From CBDCYS01 sp965226245 (lineage in GTDB: Bacteria; Acidobacteriota; Terriglobia; Bryobacterales; UBA6623), in NCBI GenBank assembly GCA_965226245.1, contig CBDDCL010000015.1:1860001-1924000 (forward strand): 64,000 nucleotides of DNA, read 5' to 3'. A program made the position numbers and the translations under genes. Of the stretch, positions 49,561 through 58,364 are shown one piece after another; positions within the stretch are counted from its first letter, which is position 1, and each line of letters begins with the position of its first letter. Below the pieces are notes generated by a model. The model was not told the DNA's origin, searched no databases, and saw nothing but the letters and a program-made list of their open reading frames with translations.

Positions 49561-50463
49561 ATGCGGCTCAAATACCTAGTTCAAGACCCGCCGCCCTTGC
49601 TGGTTTTCGAGATCAGCCGCCAGGGAGTGGCCGGCGTGCGCCGCAACGCCAAAACGTTCGAGACCGAGGCCCGCGCCTACCGCGCTTTGGATCCAGGTGT
49701 CGTCGAACCCACTCCGGCCAAGCACAATATTTCGAAACCAGAGCAGCTTGACGAAGCCGTAAGCCAGGTCAAGAGCGAACTGGGCCCGTCGAAGCGCCCC
49801 GATGCAGCGCTGATCGTGCCCGACGCTTGCGCTCGCCTCACGGTTCTCGACTTCAACAACTTTCCGGGCGATCAAAAGGAGCGGCTGCAATTGATTCGCT
49901 TTCGGCTGAAAAAAACCCTGCCTTTTGACGTGGAAACCGCGCGCATCGCGTACCAGGTACACAAGGCCGGGGCGGGGTCTTTCGCGCTGGTTGCGGCAAC
50001 GCTGCCTAGTGTCGTCGAGCAGTATGAAGCGCCGCTGAGGAAGGCCGGGTTGGAGCCAGGATTTGTGTCGCTTTCGACTCCCTCCGCCATGAGCCTGGCG
50101 CCCGACGGCGGTATGAGGCTGTTTGTGAAACTGGCCTCCCGATCCATGACCATGGCCGCGCTCTCCGGCGGAGGCGTTCGACTCGTGCGCACGATCGAGT
50201 TGGCGGCGGACACCGATTTGACGGCCGAGACCGCCATCGACGAGATGGTCGGAGATCTCTACCCGACGTTCGTTTTCATTGCGGACAACTTGGGAGCCCC
50301 GGTCTCAAAAGTTGTCTTGTGCGGCTTCGGAGACCTGTTGCAGCCGGCCCTCCGGCTACTGCCCTCCGAGCTCGGATGCGAGGTAGAACCTCTGCGGTCA
50401 CCTCAAGGCGATCTAGTTGAATCCCAGGACGCGGGCATCTGGGGCTGCTTGAGCGCCAATTAG
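49561..50463 (+). CDS. pilM: PilM-like actin-fold pilus assembly protein
   Basis: 300 residues from ATG 49561. Divergent PilM/GspL-like sequence with the FtsA-type fold. Recognisable parts include DAALIVPDACARLTVLDFNN, KERLQLIRFRLKKTLPFDVE and the late SKVVLCGFGDLLQPALR. Position between pilB and pilN/pilO supports the assignment more than sequence does. The protein should sit on the cytoplasmic face and bind the PilN N-terminus. A CAACGG tandem tract lies directly upstream of the start. Confidence 0.8.
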   Translation: MRLKYLVQDPPPLLVFEISRQGVAGVRRNAKTFETEARAYRALDPGVVEPTPAKHNISKPEQLDEAVSQVKSELGPSKRPDAALIVPDACARLTVLDFNNFPGDQKERLQLIRFRLKKTLPFDVETARIAYQVHKAGAGSFALVAATLPSVVEQYEAPLRKAGLEPGFVSLSTPSAMSLAPDGGMRLFVKLASRSMTMAALSGGGVRLVRTIELAADTDLTAETAIDEMVGDLYPTFVFIADNLGAPVSKVVLCGFGDLLQPALRLLPSELGCEVEPLRSPQGDLVESQDAGIWGCLSAN

Positions 50464-50508
50464 CCGGGCGGTTGAAGAAGTGCTGACGGATTTCTAGAAC
50501 TGATCAAA

Positions 50509-51075
50509 GTGAGAGTGGAACTCAATCTCGCGAACCGGCCCTTCAAGCGGACGCGGCTTTTTTGGCTGCTGGCGGGAGTGTCGGAAGCGTTGCTCGTTTT
50601 CGTGGCCGGAGCCCTTTTGACGGTCTACTTTCAGGAGCATGAGCTGCCTCCGGAACTGGTGGACCGGGAAAAGCGGCTGGCAGCTCAACTCAGGGCTCTG
50701 AATGGGGAGGAGAGCCGCTTGCGGAGCATGCTCCAGGATCCAGCCAATAGCATCGTCCTGGAGCGTTCTTTCTTTCTGAATCAACTGCTTCGGCGCAAGG
50801 GAATCTCATGGACACGAACGTTTGCTGACCTGGAAGTGGTGCTGCCGCCCAGGGTTCAGGTAATGCAAATTCGGCCGGAAGTAACCCTGGAGAGCACGGT
50901 TCACCTCGACATGCAGGTCGGCGCGGAAACGCCGGCGGACTTCATCGAGTTCCTGAAGGCGCTTGAACAATCCGACATCTTTGAGTCGCCGGACCTGCGG
51001 GGCAGTTCGCCCCCCAGCGAGAACCAGCCCCTGTTTCGCTATCAGTTATCAGTGAGTTATGACCAGCAACTCTAG
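50509..51075 (+). CDS. pilN: PilN-like bitopic pilus assembly protein
   Basis: 188 residues from GTG 50509. The N-terminus RVELNLANRPF matches the PilN INLLP-type motif that binds PilM. One transmembrane helix (FWLLAGVSEALLVFVAGALLTVYF) and a periplasmic coiled-coil/ferredoxin-like domain follow. It overlaps pilO by 17 bases, so they are translated together and should form the PilN-PilO heterodimer in the inner membrane. Confidence 0.82.
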   Translation: MRVELNLANRPFKRTRLFWLLAGVSEALLVFVAGALLTVYFQEHELPPELVDREKRLAAQLRALNGEESRLRSMLQDPANSIVLERSFFLNQLLRRKGISWTRTFADLEVVLPPRVQVMQIRPEVTLESTVHLDMQVGAETPADFIEFLKALEQSDIFESPDLRGSSPPSENQPLFRYQLSVSYDQQL

Positions 51076-51655
51076 CGGCGCCACAAAATCGGGAGCGGCA
51101 CGCTCGATGTTCCGCCGGATATCGAGGGTCCAGGTGCTGGGGGTTCTGGGCGTTCTGGCCGCGTTCGACCTGCTGTTCTATGTCTTTGCGGTGAACCCGC
51201 TCGATGCTCGTGAACAGGAAATCTTGGCTCGAATCGAGGCAAGCCAGCGGCAACTGGGACAAAAAGAGGAAGGGCTCGAAGAATTGCGTATCGTAGCCGA
51301 GAAAGTCGAGAAAGCACGCACGACCGGGGACGAACTGCTCCATCAGATTACGATCGAACGCCGTGTCACATTCTCGACCTTGGTAACCGAACTCGACGGA
51401 GCGGCGGCCGAGGCCGGAATCCAAGATCGCGACCGCGTCTATGACATGGAGCCCATCGATGGGACTGAACAGTACGGCATCGTCAGCATCAACGCGAACT
51501 TTCTCGGGGAGTACGAAAAACTGGTCAACTTTCTGAATCGCATCGACCGTTCCGAGCGCTTCCTGATTATCGAGTCGCTGGGTGCCAGCCCGCGGGCCGA
51601 TTCCCCCGAAATCCAGATAACCATGCGTATCGATACTTTTGTACGTGACTTATGA
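51059..51655 (+). CDS. pilO: PilO-like bitopic pilus assembly protein
   Basis: 198 residues. One transmembrane helix (VLGVLGVLAAFDLLFYVFAV) near the N-terminus, a charged coiled coil (about 50-95) and a C-terminal ferredoxin-like fold (YGIVSINANFLGEYEKLVNFL, ITMRIDTFV) as in PilO. The stop overlaps the start of the next gene by four bases (ATGA). Partner of PilN. Confidence 0.82.
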   Translation: MTSNSSGATKSGAARSMFRRISRVQVLGVLGVLAAFDLLFYVFAVNPLDAREQEILARIEASQRQLGQKEEGLEELRIVAEKVEKARTTGDELLHQITIERRVTFSTLVTELDGAAAEAGIQDRDRVYDMEPIDGTEQYGIVSINANFLGEYEKLVNFLNRIDRSERFLIIESLGASPRADSPEIQITMRIDTFVRDL

Positions 51656-52353
51656 AGCTGGGCGCTGAAAAGAACAAAGTGATCCTTTTGGGGGTCTTGC
51701 TAACGATCGCCTCCGTGACGGTCTACACCCAGTTTTTCTCGGGACCGAAGCTGGGGCCGGCGGCGCGCCGGCCGGCAACGTCGAGAGCCTCTACTAATCC
51801 GCAGCGAAAGACGACCCGGCGCCAGCGTCCGGCCTCCCGCCCGGCGAGGGGTCAAACCTTTCGCCCGAGTTTCGGCTCGGGAGATGGTTCCGGCGAGCCG
51901 CTGGATCCGATGACGGTGGATCCGACCCTGCGCACGGATTTGCTCGCCAAGGTGCGTGGCGTTGAATTTAGCGGTGTCGAGCGCAATATATTTCGGTTCG
52001 GCGAGCGCAAGCCGAAGAAGGTCGAGGGGCCGACCGCCGAAGAGCTAGCGGAAGCCGCAAAACGTACTAAGGAAGCGGCATCGAACTCCGCCCCAGGACC
52101 GCCAGAACCAAAGCCACAAGTTAAGACATCGCAAGCTCCCCCGATTAAGTGGAAGTACTATGGCTTTGCCAACTCTTCCAGAGACGCCCGAAAGCGAGCC
52201 TTTTTATTGGGGGAGGAAGAGGAAGTTTTCATCGCCACGGAAGGCGACATTTTCAAGAAGCGATACCGCATCGTGCGCATCGGAGTCAACTCGATCGTCA
52301 TCGAGGATATGCAGTTCAAGGACGAACAAACGCTGCCTCTTCAGGAAAGCTGA
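51652..52353 (+). CDS. PilP-like periplasmic protein of the pilus/secretion cluster
   Basis: 233 residues, placed where pilP stands in other clusters. One N-terminal membrane anchor (VILLGVLLTIASVTVYTQFF) is followed by a low-complexity Arg/Pro/Ser region (about 30-80) and a C-terminal beta domain, PPIKWKYYGFANSSRDARK then AFLLGEEEEVFIATEGD and FKKRYRIVRIGVNSIVIED, resembling the GspC/PilP homology-region fold that contacts the secretin. Sequence match to PilP is weak; the call is based on position and fold-like pattern. Confidence 0.65.
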   Translation: MKLGAEKNKVILLGVLLTIASVTVYTQFFSGPKLGPAARRPATSRASTNPQRKTTRRQRPASRPARGQTFRPSFGSGDGSGEPLDPMTVDPTLRTDLLAKVRGVEFSGVERNIFRFGERKPKKVEGPTAEELAEAAKRTKEAASNSAPGPPEPKPQVKTSQAPPIKWKYYGFANSSRDARKRAFLLGEEEEVFIATEGDIFKKRYRIVRIGVNSIVIEDMQFKDEQTLPLQES

Positions 52354-52396
52354 AACCTGCGGGCTGCCAGCGGCGGTCTGAAACAATAGTGCTACG

Positions 52397-54190
52397 ATGA
52401 GCCTGGAGCACCCCATGGGGCGGAAACCGCCGACAGGCCGCAGGCGGGAGGGCCAGCGAGGCTTCGTCCTTCTCGCGCTGCTGTTCGCCAGCGCCGCGAT
52501 CGCCATCCAGGTGGCCGTTCTTCTTCCGCGTGCCGCGATGCAGGCGCAGCGTGTCCGGGAAGAGAGACTCATCTATCGCGGCGAACAGTATAAACGTGCG
52601 ATCGAGCTCTACTTCCGCAAGCACCAAAAGTATCCGCAAGAACTCGACGACTTGGAAGACACCAATGGCGTTCGCTACTTGCGCCGCCGCTATAAGGACC
52701 CGCTGACAGGCGAGGACGAATGGCGGCTGATCCACATGGGGCCGGACGGTCGATTCAAGGATTCGCTGATTTACGACCAAGAAGACCCGGAACAAGGGCA
52801 GTTCCCGGGACAACGCGGGTCCCAAAGCGGATTTGGAGGAGCACGGCCGGCTTCGGCGAGAGGCGGGCAATCCGCGCTCTTCAATCAAACGGGGAGTTAT
52901 CAACCCGCGCAAGCTTATCAACAAGCCGGAGCGTACAACCCCAACCAGCCTTACAACCCGAATGCGCCCTATGGGCAGCCGCGGAGTTACACCTCACCCA
53001 GCGGCAGGTTTCGCGGAGCTGACCGGGCACGCGCCGTGCGGCAGTCGGCAGCCCCGGCGATACCGGGTCTGGTTGGAGCGCCGGGCCAAGCGGGTGCGTC
53101 CGGCCCAAACGACCCCAATGCGGTTGGAAACGATGGTCAGCCGGACGGCTCCACCGATCCAAACCAGGCGCAATATCCGGACTACTCGCGGACCCTTCCC
53201 AGCCAAGTTCCGCCAGGGGCCGGTCAGCGGCGTTCGGGCGCTCAGGGTCAATCGGGAGCCTACGGCCAAAGAGGAAGTGGAATCTCTGGGCGGGGCTTGG
53301 CGGCAAACCGAGGACAACGAGGACAGTTAGGATCCGGAGGGGCAGGCTTCAACCAGTCCGGCCGCAATCAACAGGGAGGATTCGGGGGCGCCGGCGGGGG
53401 CCAGCCGATGGGATTCGGTCCGCGGGGCGCCGGCAGCCAAGCTGCCAGCATCATCGGCAATCTGCTGACGCAGCCACGCCCCGGTGGATGGGCTGGCCTC
53501 CAAGGAAACAGGCGGCAGCAGATGCAGGGCTCTGGTCGCGGCATGACGGGCGGCATTGCGGGAGTCGCCAGCAAAGTCGAAGAAAGGGGTGTCAAAGTCT
53601 ACGAGGGGCGCGACTACTATAACGAATGGGAATTCGTCTTCGACCATCGGAAGGCGCAAGCCCTTGCGATGGCGGGCATGGGAGGCATGGCCGGGATGGG
53701 TGGAGGCATGCCAGCCGGCCAGCCCGGGATGACTGCCAATCCGAACCTGAATATCACTCCTGGCGCGGCGGGTGGCTTTCCAGGCTCGGCCGGCGCCCAG
53801 GGTGGCAACGCCTACCCGCCGGGCTATCCCACGTTCGGCCAGCCGGGCGCTCAGCCCGGCCCGGGCACTCAACGCCGGCCAAATCCGAACGATCGGCCCG
53901 GTGGCCGCCGCTCTCCTTACCGCAACCTTCAGCCCGGCTCAAGCGGTTACGACCCCAACCGCCCGACGGGCAACCCTTCGCCAAATCTGCCTGGTTTAAA
54001 CCAGCCTGGCTTCAATCAGCCTGGCCGAAGCCAGCGGCAGGGCGGCGCCCAACGCGGACGGCCCGGATATGGTCAGCCGCGGTCCGGGCAGCCCTACGGA
54101 GCTCAACCCGGTAACCCATTTCCCGGTGTTCCAGGCTTCCCCAACCAGCAGCAGACCCAGCCTCAAAGAGGCAACAGCCGCGGACGCTAG
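52397..54190 (+). CDS. Pseudopilin-like protein with a long G/Q/P-rich tail
   Basis: 597 residues. The N-terminus RGFVLLALLFASAAIAIQVAV resembles a class III prepilin helix, but position 5 after the Gly lacks the usual Glu. Residues 55-110 (EERLIYRGEQYKRAIELYFRKHQKYPQELDDLE, in parts, then RYLRRRYKDPLTGEDEWRLI) match GspG-like headpieces. From about residue 130 to the end the sequence is low complexity, made of Gln, Gly, Pro, Asn, Arg and Tyr (for example NPNQPYNPNAPYGQP), broken by one ordered island near 400-425 (GVKVYEGRDYYNEWEFVFDH). Its TAG stop lies inside the first bases of a MITE. Confidence 0.78.
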   Translation: MSLEHPMGRKPPTGRRREGQRGFVLLALLFASAAIAIQVAVLLPRAAMQAQRVREERLIYRGEQYKRAIELYFRKHQKYPQELDDLEDTNGVRYLRRRYKDPLTGEDEWRLIHMGPDGRFKDSLIYDQEDPEQGQFPGQRGSQSGFGGARPASARGGQSALFNQTGSYQPAQAYQQAGAYNPNQPYNPNAPYGQPRSYTSPSGRFRGADRARAVRQSAAPAIPGLVGAPGQAGASGPNDPNAVGNDGQPDGSTDPNQAQYPDYSRTLPSQVPPGAGQRRSGAQGQSGAYGQRGSGISGRGLAANRGQRGQLGSGGAGFNQSGRNQQGGFGGAGGGQPMGFGPRGAGSQAASIIGNLLTQPRPGGWAGLQGNRRQQMQGSGRGMTGGIAGVASKVEERGVKVYEGRDYYNEWEFVFDHRKAQALAMAGMGGMAGMGGGMPAGQPGMTANPNLNITPGAAGGFPGSAGAQGGNAYPPGYPTFGQPGAQPGPGTQRRPNPNDRPGGRRSPYRNLQPGSSGYDPNRPTGNPSPNLPGLNQPGFNQPGRSQRQGGAQRGRPGYGQPRSGQPYGAQPGNPFPGVPGFPNQQQTQPQRGNSRGR

Positions 54191-54370
54191 CCCGCTTTTC
54201 TCACCACGTGGCGAGGCGAAGTGCGTGAGAGGTCCGTCAGTACGAGGCGCGCGCCGCTTGACGAGCGGAGGCGTACGTGACAGTACGTTGAGCACGGCGA
54301 GCAAGCGCAACGAAGTAATGGCGGGCCTATCGCGTGCTTCGGCCGTCAGGTGGTGAGAAATGCGGGCTAG
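54187..54370. mobile_element. MITE-like repeat family C, copy 1
   Basis: 184 bp with ends CTAGCCCGCTTTTCTCACCAC and the complement of CTAGCCCGCATTTCTCACCAC, an inverted repeat of about 21 bp with one mismatch. A second copy, inverted, lies at 63207-63388. It has no transposase; a frame across it encodes STASKRNEVMAGLSRASAVRW in both copies, probably without meaning. The left CTAG overlaps the stop of the pseudopilin gene. The rest, to 54499, holds part of the family H repeat and no gene. Confidence 0.75.
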
Positions 54371-54499
54371 CCCCAATACTGTCACCGGGTCGAGTGGATG
54401 GAGACCCCGATGAAGCGCGGACTTCCGTCCGCGCCTCTGTCCGGTCGTCTGAAAGTTTCTGCCACAATCGGGAACGATTTGGCTATACGGATCGAGACG

Positions 54500-55117
54500 C
54501 TACGCTAGATACAGCTTCCTTCTCACAATCTCAGCAGCAACCGCCGCGGGCACTAGATGCTCCCAGGCCTCATTGCGGCTGAGCGCCCGCCTCACTTCTG
54601 TCGCCGAGACCTCACTCAGTCCCGGCGGCAGCTCGACACAGTGGATGCGCCCCTGATAACGAGCCGGAATGTGGTAGCCCTCCCCTCTCGATCCCACCAG
54701 CATCTGAAACTGCCGAAGCTGCTTAGCGAAGTCCGGGCCGTCGCCGTAGTCCCAGTTGACGATACGCTCGGCGGCATCTCGGCCGCAGATCAGATAGATT
54801 TCGGCGCCGGGCCCGCAATCGTTCCGAACGGCCTCAGCGATTTCCATGAACAAGCCCCGATCCGATGAGGCGATTGCGCAGCGAGGCTCGCCCGAGAGAG
54901 CCGCTTTGAGCAACACAAGGCGCTCCTCGAAAGAGGCTCCGGCGTACGGCTTGTGCGGGAAAACTTCCGGCAGCAGGAAAACAATCTGCTCCAGGCGATG
55001 CTGTTCGATCGAGGCCTTCGCCAGGGCGATGTGCGCGCTGGTGACGGGATTGAAAGCCCCCGGCAGAACCCCCGCTCTGCCGTGCCCCAGCGGGCCTCCC
55101 CTAAAGAAACGAAGCAT
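54500..55117 (-). CDS. nadD: Nicotinate-nucleotide adenylyltransferase-like nucleotidyltransferase
   Basis: 205 residues. The HxGH-type nucleotidyltransferase signature appears as GAFNPVTSAHIALAK, a divergent form (the usual is GTFDPVHxGH). ICGRDAAERI and LPPGLSEVSATEVRRAL at the C-terminus are the second nucleotide-binding pattern. NadD adds AMP to nicotinate mononucleotide, feeding NadE (present at 25290). Because the first motif is divergent, another adenylyltransferase function remains possible. It overlaps cdd by 17 bases and follows it in one operon. Confidence 0.72.
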   Translation of the reverse strand: MLRFFRGGPLGHGRAGVLPGAFNPVTSAHIALAKASIEQHRLEQIVFLLPEVFPHKPYAGASFEERLVLLKAALSGEPRCAIASSDRGLFMEIAEAVRNDCGPGAEIYLICGRDAAERIVNWDYGDGPDFAKQLRQFQMLVGSRGEGYHIPARYQGRIHCVELPPGLSEVSATEVRRALSRNEAWEHLVPAAVAAEIVRRKLYLA

Positions 55118-55496
55118 CGAATGGCTGCGGCAACAGCTCGCCGAGTTTGATCGAATCCGCGTTGCCCTTCAGGTCAGCCAGAATGACCTCGATGTCGCCG
55201 CAAAACTCCCACAACACTTGGCGGCAGGCTCCGCAAGGCGGTGTCAGCTTGTTGGCGCCGGTGACCACGGCAATCCGCGTGAACTCGCGGCAGCCTTCGG
55301 ATAGTGCCTTGAACACTGCCACGCGTTCGGCGCAAATGGTCAACCCATAAGTCGCATTTTCGATATTGCATCCCGTGAAGATCCGGCCGTCCTGGGATTC
55401 CAAGGCGGCACCGACCCTGAAGTTGGAAAAGCTCGCGACCGCGAATGAGCGGGCCGCGCGCGCTTCCTGGATCAGTTTTTGATGCTCAAGATCCAT
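55101..55496 (-). CDS. cdd: Cytidine deaminase
   Basis: 131 residues, the size of the homotetrameric class. Zinc site: TICAERVAVFKAL (Cys and catalytic Glu) and PPCGACRQVLWEF (two Cys), the CxE...PCxxC pattern of this class. N-terminal FSNFRVGAALESQDGRIFTGCNIENA is the substrate-binding block. It converts cytidine and deoxycytidine to uridine forms in pyrimidine salvage. First gene of an operon with the nadD-like gene. Confidence 0.95.
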   Translation of the reverse strand: MDLEHQKLIQEARAARSFAVASFSNFRVGAALESQDGRIFTGCNIENATYGLTICAERVAVFKALSEGCREFTRIAVVTGANKLTPPCGACRQVLWEFCGDIEVILADLKGNADSIKLGELLPQPFDASFL

Positions 55497-55542
55497 GACG
55501 GCAACGCGGCCTGGAAGGGGAGTGCGGTGAGTGGCTTGACGA

Positions 55543-55851
55543 TCAGGAAGCGCCGCTGCCGTTGCGCTGGCTGCGGATCCACTCGTCCATCATCTTAATG
55601 AGGGCGTTGAAACGTTCATCGACCTCACGATGGAAAGCGTCGTCCTCTTCGCGGTGGCTTTGGAATTGTTCTTCGTGACGCTGGAATTGTTCTTCGTGAC
55701 GCTGCTGAGCTTCGGCGACCTGACGCACGATGTCCGTCAGCGTGATCAAGTTTGCCTCGAGCCGTTTGTGGTCTTCGGCGGACTGCTGGAGAATCGCCTC
55801 GGTTTGGGCTTGGCGCTCCACGATGAACTGCATTGCTTTTTCGATGTCCAT
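55543..55851 (-). CDS. Short coiled-coil protein, tandem copy 1
   Basis: 102 residues, nearly all predicted coiled coil with heptads. It begins MDIEKAMQFIVERQAQTEAI and ends in a Trp-containing segment, FNALIKMMDEWIRSQRNG. It has two complete QRHEEQF-type heptads plus QSHREE, against one in copy 2. The upstream neighbour at 55938 is about 90 percent identical. Function unknown; such proteins are common in acidobacteria and cyanobacteria. Confidence 0.7.
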   Translation of the reverse strand: MDIEKAMQFIVERQAQTEAILQQSAEDHKRLEANLITLTDIVRQVAEAQQRHEEQFQRHEEQFQSHREEDDAFHREVDERFNALIKMMDEWIRSQRNGSGAS

Positions 55852-55937
55852 CGTTCTTAGTTTATCAACCGGTCTTGGGAATTTGATAGCGCTCGGAACT
55901 CGTTGGGCAGCGATGATCCCGGCTCGGGGTGTCTAAG

Positions 55938-56225
55938 TTAAGAAGCGCCGTTGCCGCTGCGCTGATTGCGGATCCACTCGTCCATCATCTTGATGAGGGC
56001 GTTGAAACGTTCATCGACCTCACGGTGGAACGCCTCGCCCTCTTCGCGGTGGCGCTGGAATTGTTCTTCGTGGCGCTGCTGAGCTTCGGCGACCTGACGC
56101 ACGATGTCCGTCAGCGTGATCAAGTTTGCCTCGAGCCGTTTGTGGTCTTCGGCGGACTGCTGGAGAATCGCCTCGGTTTGGGCTTGGCGCTCCACGATGA
56201 ACTGCATTGCTTTTTCGATGTCCAT
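55938..56225 (-). CDS. Short coiled-coil protein, tandem copy 2
   Basis: 95 residues, a tandem duplicate of the gene at 55543-55851 (same start MDIEKAMQFIVERQAQTEAI, same end WIRNQRSGNGAS with few changes). It lacks one seven-residue QRHEEQF heptad, so copy number of that unit differs between the pair. The two lie in the same orientation 86 bases apart. Confidence 0.7.
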   Translation of the reverse strand: MDIEKAMQFIVERQAQTEAILQQSAEDHKRLEANLITLTDIVRQVAEAQQRHEEQFQRHREEGEAFHREVDERFNALIKMMDEWIRNQRSGNGAS

Positions 56226-56308
56226 CGTTTTTTAGCTTAGCACCCGGTCTTGGAAACTCGACAGCACTTGACGCTCGCTGGACCAGCGACGACCCGGTCA
56301 GCCGGGGC

Positions 56309-57553
56309 CTACACGTGGCCCCGAGCCGTCACACCCCAGGTCTCGACCACCCGGTCCCCTCGCGTGCAGTACATGCGGTCGTAGAGGTTTACGTTGGGGT
56401 CGCAATGGGGCACGATCAGCTCGATCTTATCTCCGAGCCGGATGGGCTTGCTCGGATTCTCTAACGTCAAGATGCCATGCTCGTCGCCTCCGAAGCGGTA
56501 GCTGACCCCTTCGTAGCCCTTCACTTCAGGCCCAAATTTGCGGTCTGTCGCGAAGGCCTTTAGCCCGGAGTCGAGCGTGGCGCGGTCATCGTGGTTCTTG
56601 CTGATCACCGTCGCAAGAACGGTCAGCGACGGCTTGAAATCCTCGTAGACTTGATGCCCGCTCTTCCCGCCGATGCGGCGGTAGTCGACATCCATGAAAA
56701 CGTAGGAGCCAACCTGCAGTTCCGTCATGCCATCGAAGCTGGTATCGATGTTGTATGTGCCGGTGCTCGCCCCCGACATGATCTCGGCCGGCAGCCCGTC
56801 GCGCCGCATCCGCTTGAAGCTGTCGATCACGGGAGTCATGTAGGTCTCGGAATGATCCTTGCGGGCATCCCAGCCCTCCACGTGCGATGAAGCGCCCGAA
56901 TAGCCGTGTACCCCCCGCAGTTTGAGCCCCGGGAGTTTGTCAATCGTCTTTGCCAGCGCCACGGCGGCCTTGCCGGGGGTAATCCCCGTGCGACGGCCCA
57001 CCGGGTCGATATCGACCATGATGTTGAGATCCACTTTCGCGGCTTGCGCCGCTTCGCTAAGCTGCCCGGCGTGCGCGGGGTTATCCACGACCGCCATAGT
57101 GTCCGTGTGCCGCCGAGTCAGCCTCACCAGACGCGCAATCTTGTTCGGCCCGACCAGCTCGGAGGTAATCAGAATTTCGCTGATTCCGGCAGCGGCCATC
57201 TGTTCAGCCTCATGGATCGTTGCCGTGCAGCAACCGATCGCTCCAGCACCCACCTGTCTTCGGGCGATCTCGGCGCACTTGTGCGTCTTGGCATGGGGAC
57301 GCAGATTCACCGAAGACTTCTTGGCGTGCTCGGCCATGCCCGCGATGTTCGCCTCCAGCGCATCCAGATCAAGCAAGAGTGCGGGTGTCGGGAGGTCGTG
57401 CTTCGTCACACCCTGAATTCCCCTGCCGGACTTCAGGCGCTTCTCGACCTCATCCACACTGTAGGCACGGGCGCGTTGCGGGGCCATTACAGTAGGGGCG
57501 ATAGCCGCCAGACCTATGTTCTTTTTCATCCATTCTCTCCGCGAGGTTCTCAT
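56309..57553 (-). CDS. Tat-exported D-threonine aldolase/D-serine dehydratase-like PLP enzyme
   Basis: 414 residues from ATG 57553. The N-terminus MRTSRREWMKKNIGLAAIAP has the twin-arginine motif SRREWM and a hydrophobic core, so the folded, PLP-loaded protein should leave the cytoplasm through Tat. The fold-III PLP domain has LRPHAKTHKC (PLP Lys), GVHGYSGASSHVEG, MSGASTGTYN and the C-terminal metal-binding VPHCDPNVNL with His-Cys. Family activities are metal-dependent D-threonine aldolase or D-serine dehydratase. It is divergent from tatA (174 bases apart), fitting a Tat substrate. Confidence 0.86.
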   Translation of the reverse strand: MRTSRREWMKKNIGLAAIAPTVMAPQRARAYSVDEVEKRLKSGRGIQGVTKHDLPTPALLLDLDALEANIAGMAEHAKKSSVNLRPHAKTHKCAEIARRQVGAGAIGCCTATIHEAEQMAAAGISEILITSELVGPNKIARLVRLTRRHTDTMAVVDNPAHAGQLSEAAQAAKVDLNIMVDIDPVGRRTGITPGKAAVALAKTIDKLPGLKLRGVHGYSGASSHVEGWDARKDHSETYMTPVIDSFKRMRRDGLPAEIMSGASTGTYNIDTSFDGMTELQVGSYVFMDVDYRRIGGKSGHQVYEDFKPSLTVLATVISKNHDDRATLDSGLKAFATDRKFGPEVKGYEGVSYRFGGDEHGILTLENPSKPIRLGDKIELIVPHCDPNVNLYDRMYCTRGDRVVETWGVTARGHV

Positions 57554-57727
57554 TACAGTTACCTCTCCTGCCCTATCGTAGCTCATTAACCGCCCCGCGC
57601 AATTCGCCGACTTCCGCCCGGCGGGGCCAACCGCTGCCAACCCGCAATTCCATGTATTCTATTCAGTTGACTGCCGCCCGGACCGCCGCTATCATCAAAA
57701 CTGACGGTCCGGCCGTCTGAATTTGGT

Positions 57728-58198
57728 ATGGGTCCTCTCGGTGTTCCAGAGTTAATCTTCATCTTCGTGATGGCGCTGTTGATCTTCGGCCCGAAGAAGC
57801 TTCCTCAGCTCGGGAAGACTTTCGGCAAGAGCATGGCGGAGTTTCGCCGCGCCTCCAACGATCTGCGAAACACCTTCCAGCGGGAGATGGACACGATCGA
57901 GAAGGAGAGCCAGGAAGTGAAAGAGGTTGTCCAGGAGGTCAAGAAAGACCTCGCTACGAGTAACTCCGACGACAGCGAAGACGACTATTACTCCGACTAC
58001 GACCAGACGCCGTACGAGGATAAGTCTTCGAGCAACACTTCCTCCGCCCCCGCCGGCACGGACACCGACACCGCCAAGGCCTCCACCAACGGCAATGATG
58101 CAAAGGCATCCGCCTCCTCCAATGACGGGACGCCTCCAGACGAGGCTCCTTCCACAGTCGACAAGAGTACGGACGCCGCGGAAGCAAAAACGACTTGA
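57728..58198 (+). CDS. tatA: TatA/TatB-type translocase subunit with long acidic tail
   Basis: 156 residues. The N-terminal helix VPELIFIFVMALLIFGPKKLPQLGK is the TatA/B signature (membrane segment, FGPKKLP hinge), followed by a basic amphipathic helix. From about residue 75 a low-complexity Asp/Ser/Tyr/Thr tail begins (DDSEDDYYSDYDQTPYEDKS) and runs to the end. A tail this long is more TatB-like, yet it is the only Tat-A/B gene in the cluster, so it may serve both roles. tatC follows after 166 bases, with an acidic region of similar motif. Confidence 0.88.
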   Translation: MGPLGVPELIFIFVMALLIFGPKKLPQLGKTFGKSMAEFRRASNDLRNTFQREMDTIEKESQEVKEVVQEVKKDLATSNSDDSEDDYYSDYDQTPYEDKSSSNTSSAPAGTDTDTAKASTNGNDAKASASSNDGTPPDEAPSTVDKSTDAAEAKTT

Positions 58199-58364
58199 CA
58201 GGCTGCTGAGAATCTGGGTTCGGCGCGAGCTTCGAGCGCCCGGAAGTCGGGGCGTGCCAAGGCTCTGCGCCGACCAAACGAGGGCAGCGAAGAGTGCTTG
58301 TCCCCGCGGGTTCTCCAAGCTGCCGATGCGGCTCTAGTGAGTTTTTCGGCCCAAGTATTTCCAG

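Noticed and set aside
54069..54356. Protein encoded across the MITE (ending STASKRNEVMAGLSRASAVRW)
   Set aside because: The frame overlaps the pseudopilin gene and occurs in both MITE copies because the repeat is shared; no start signal.
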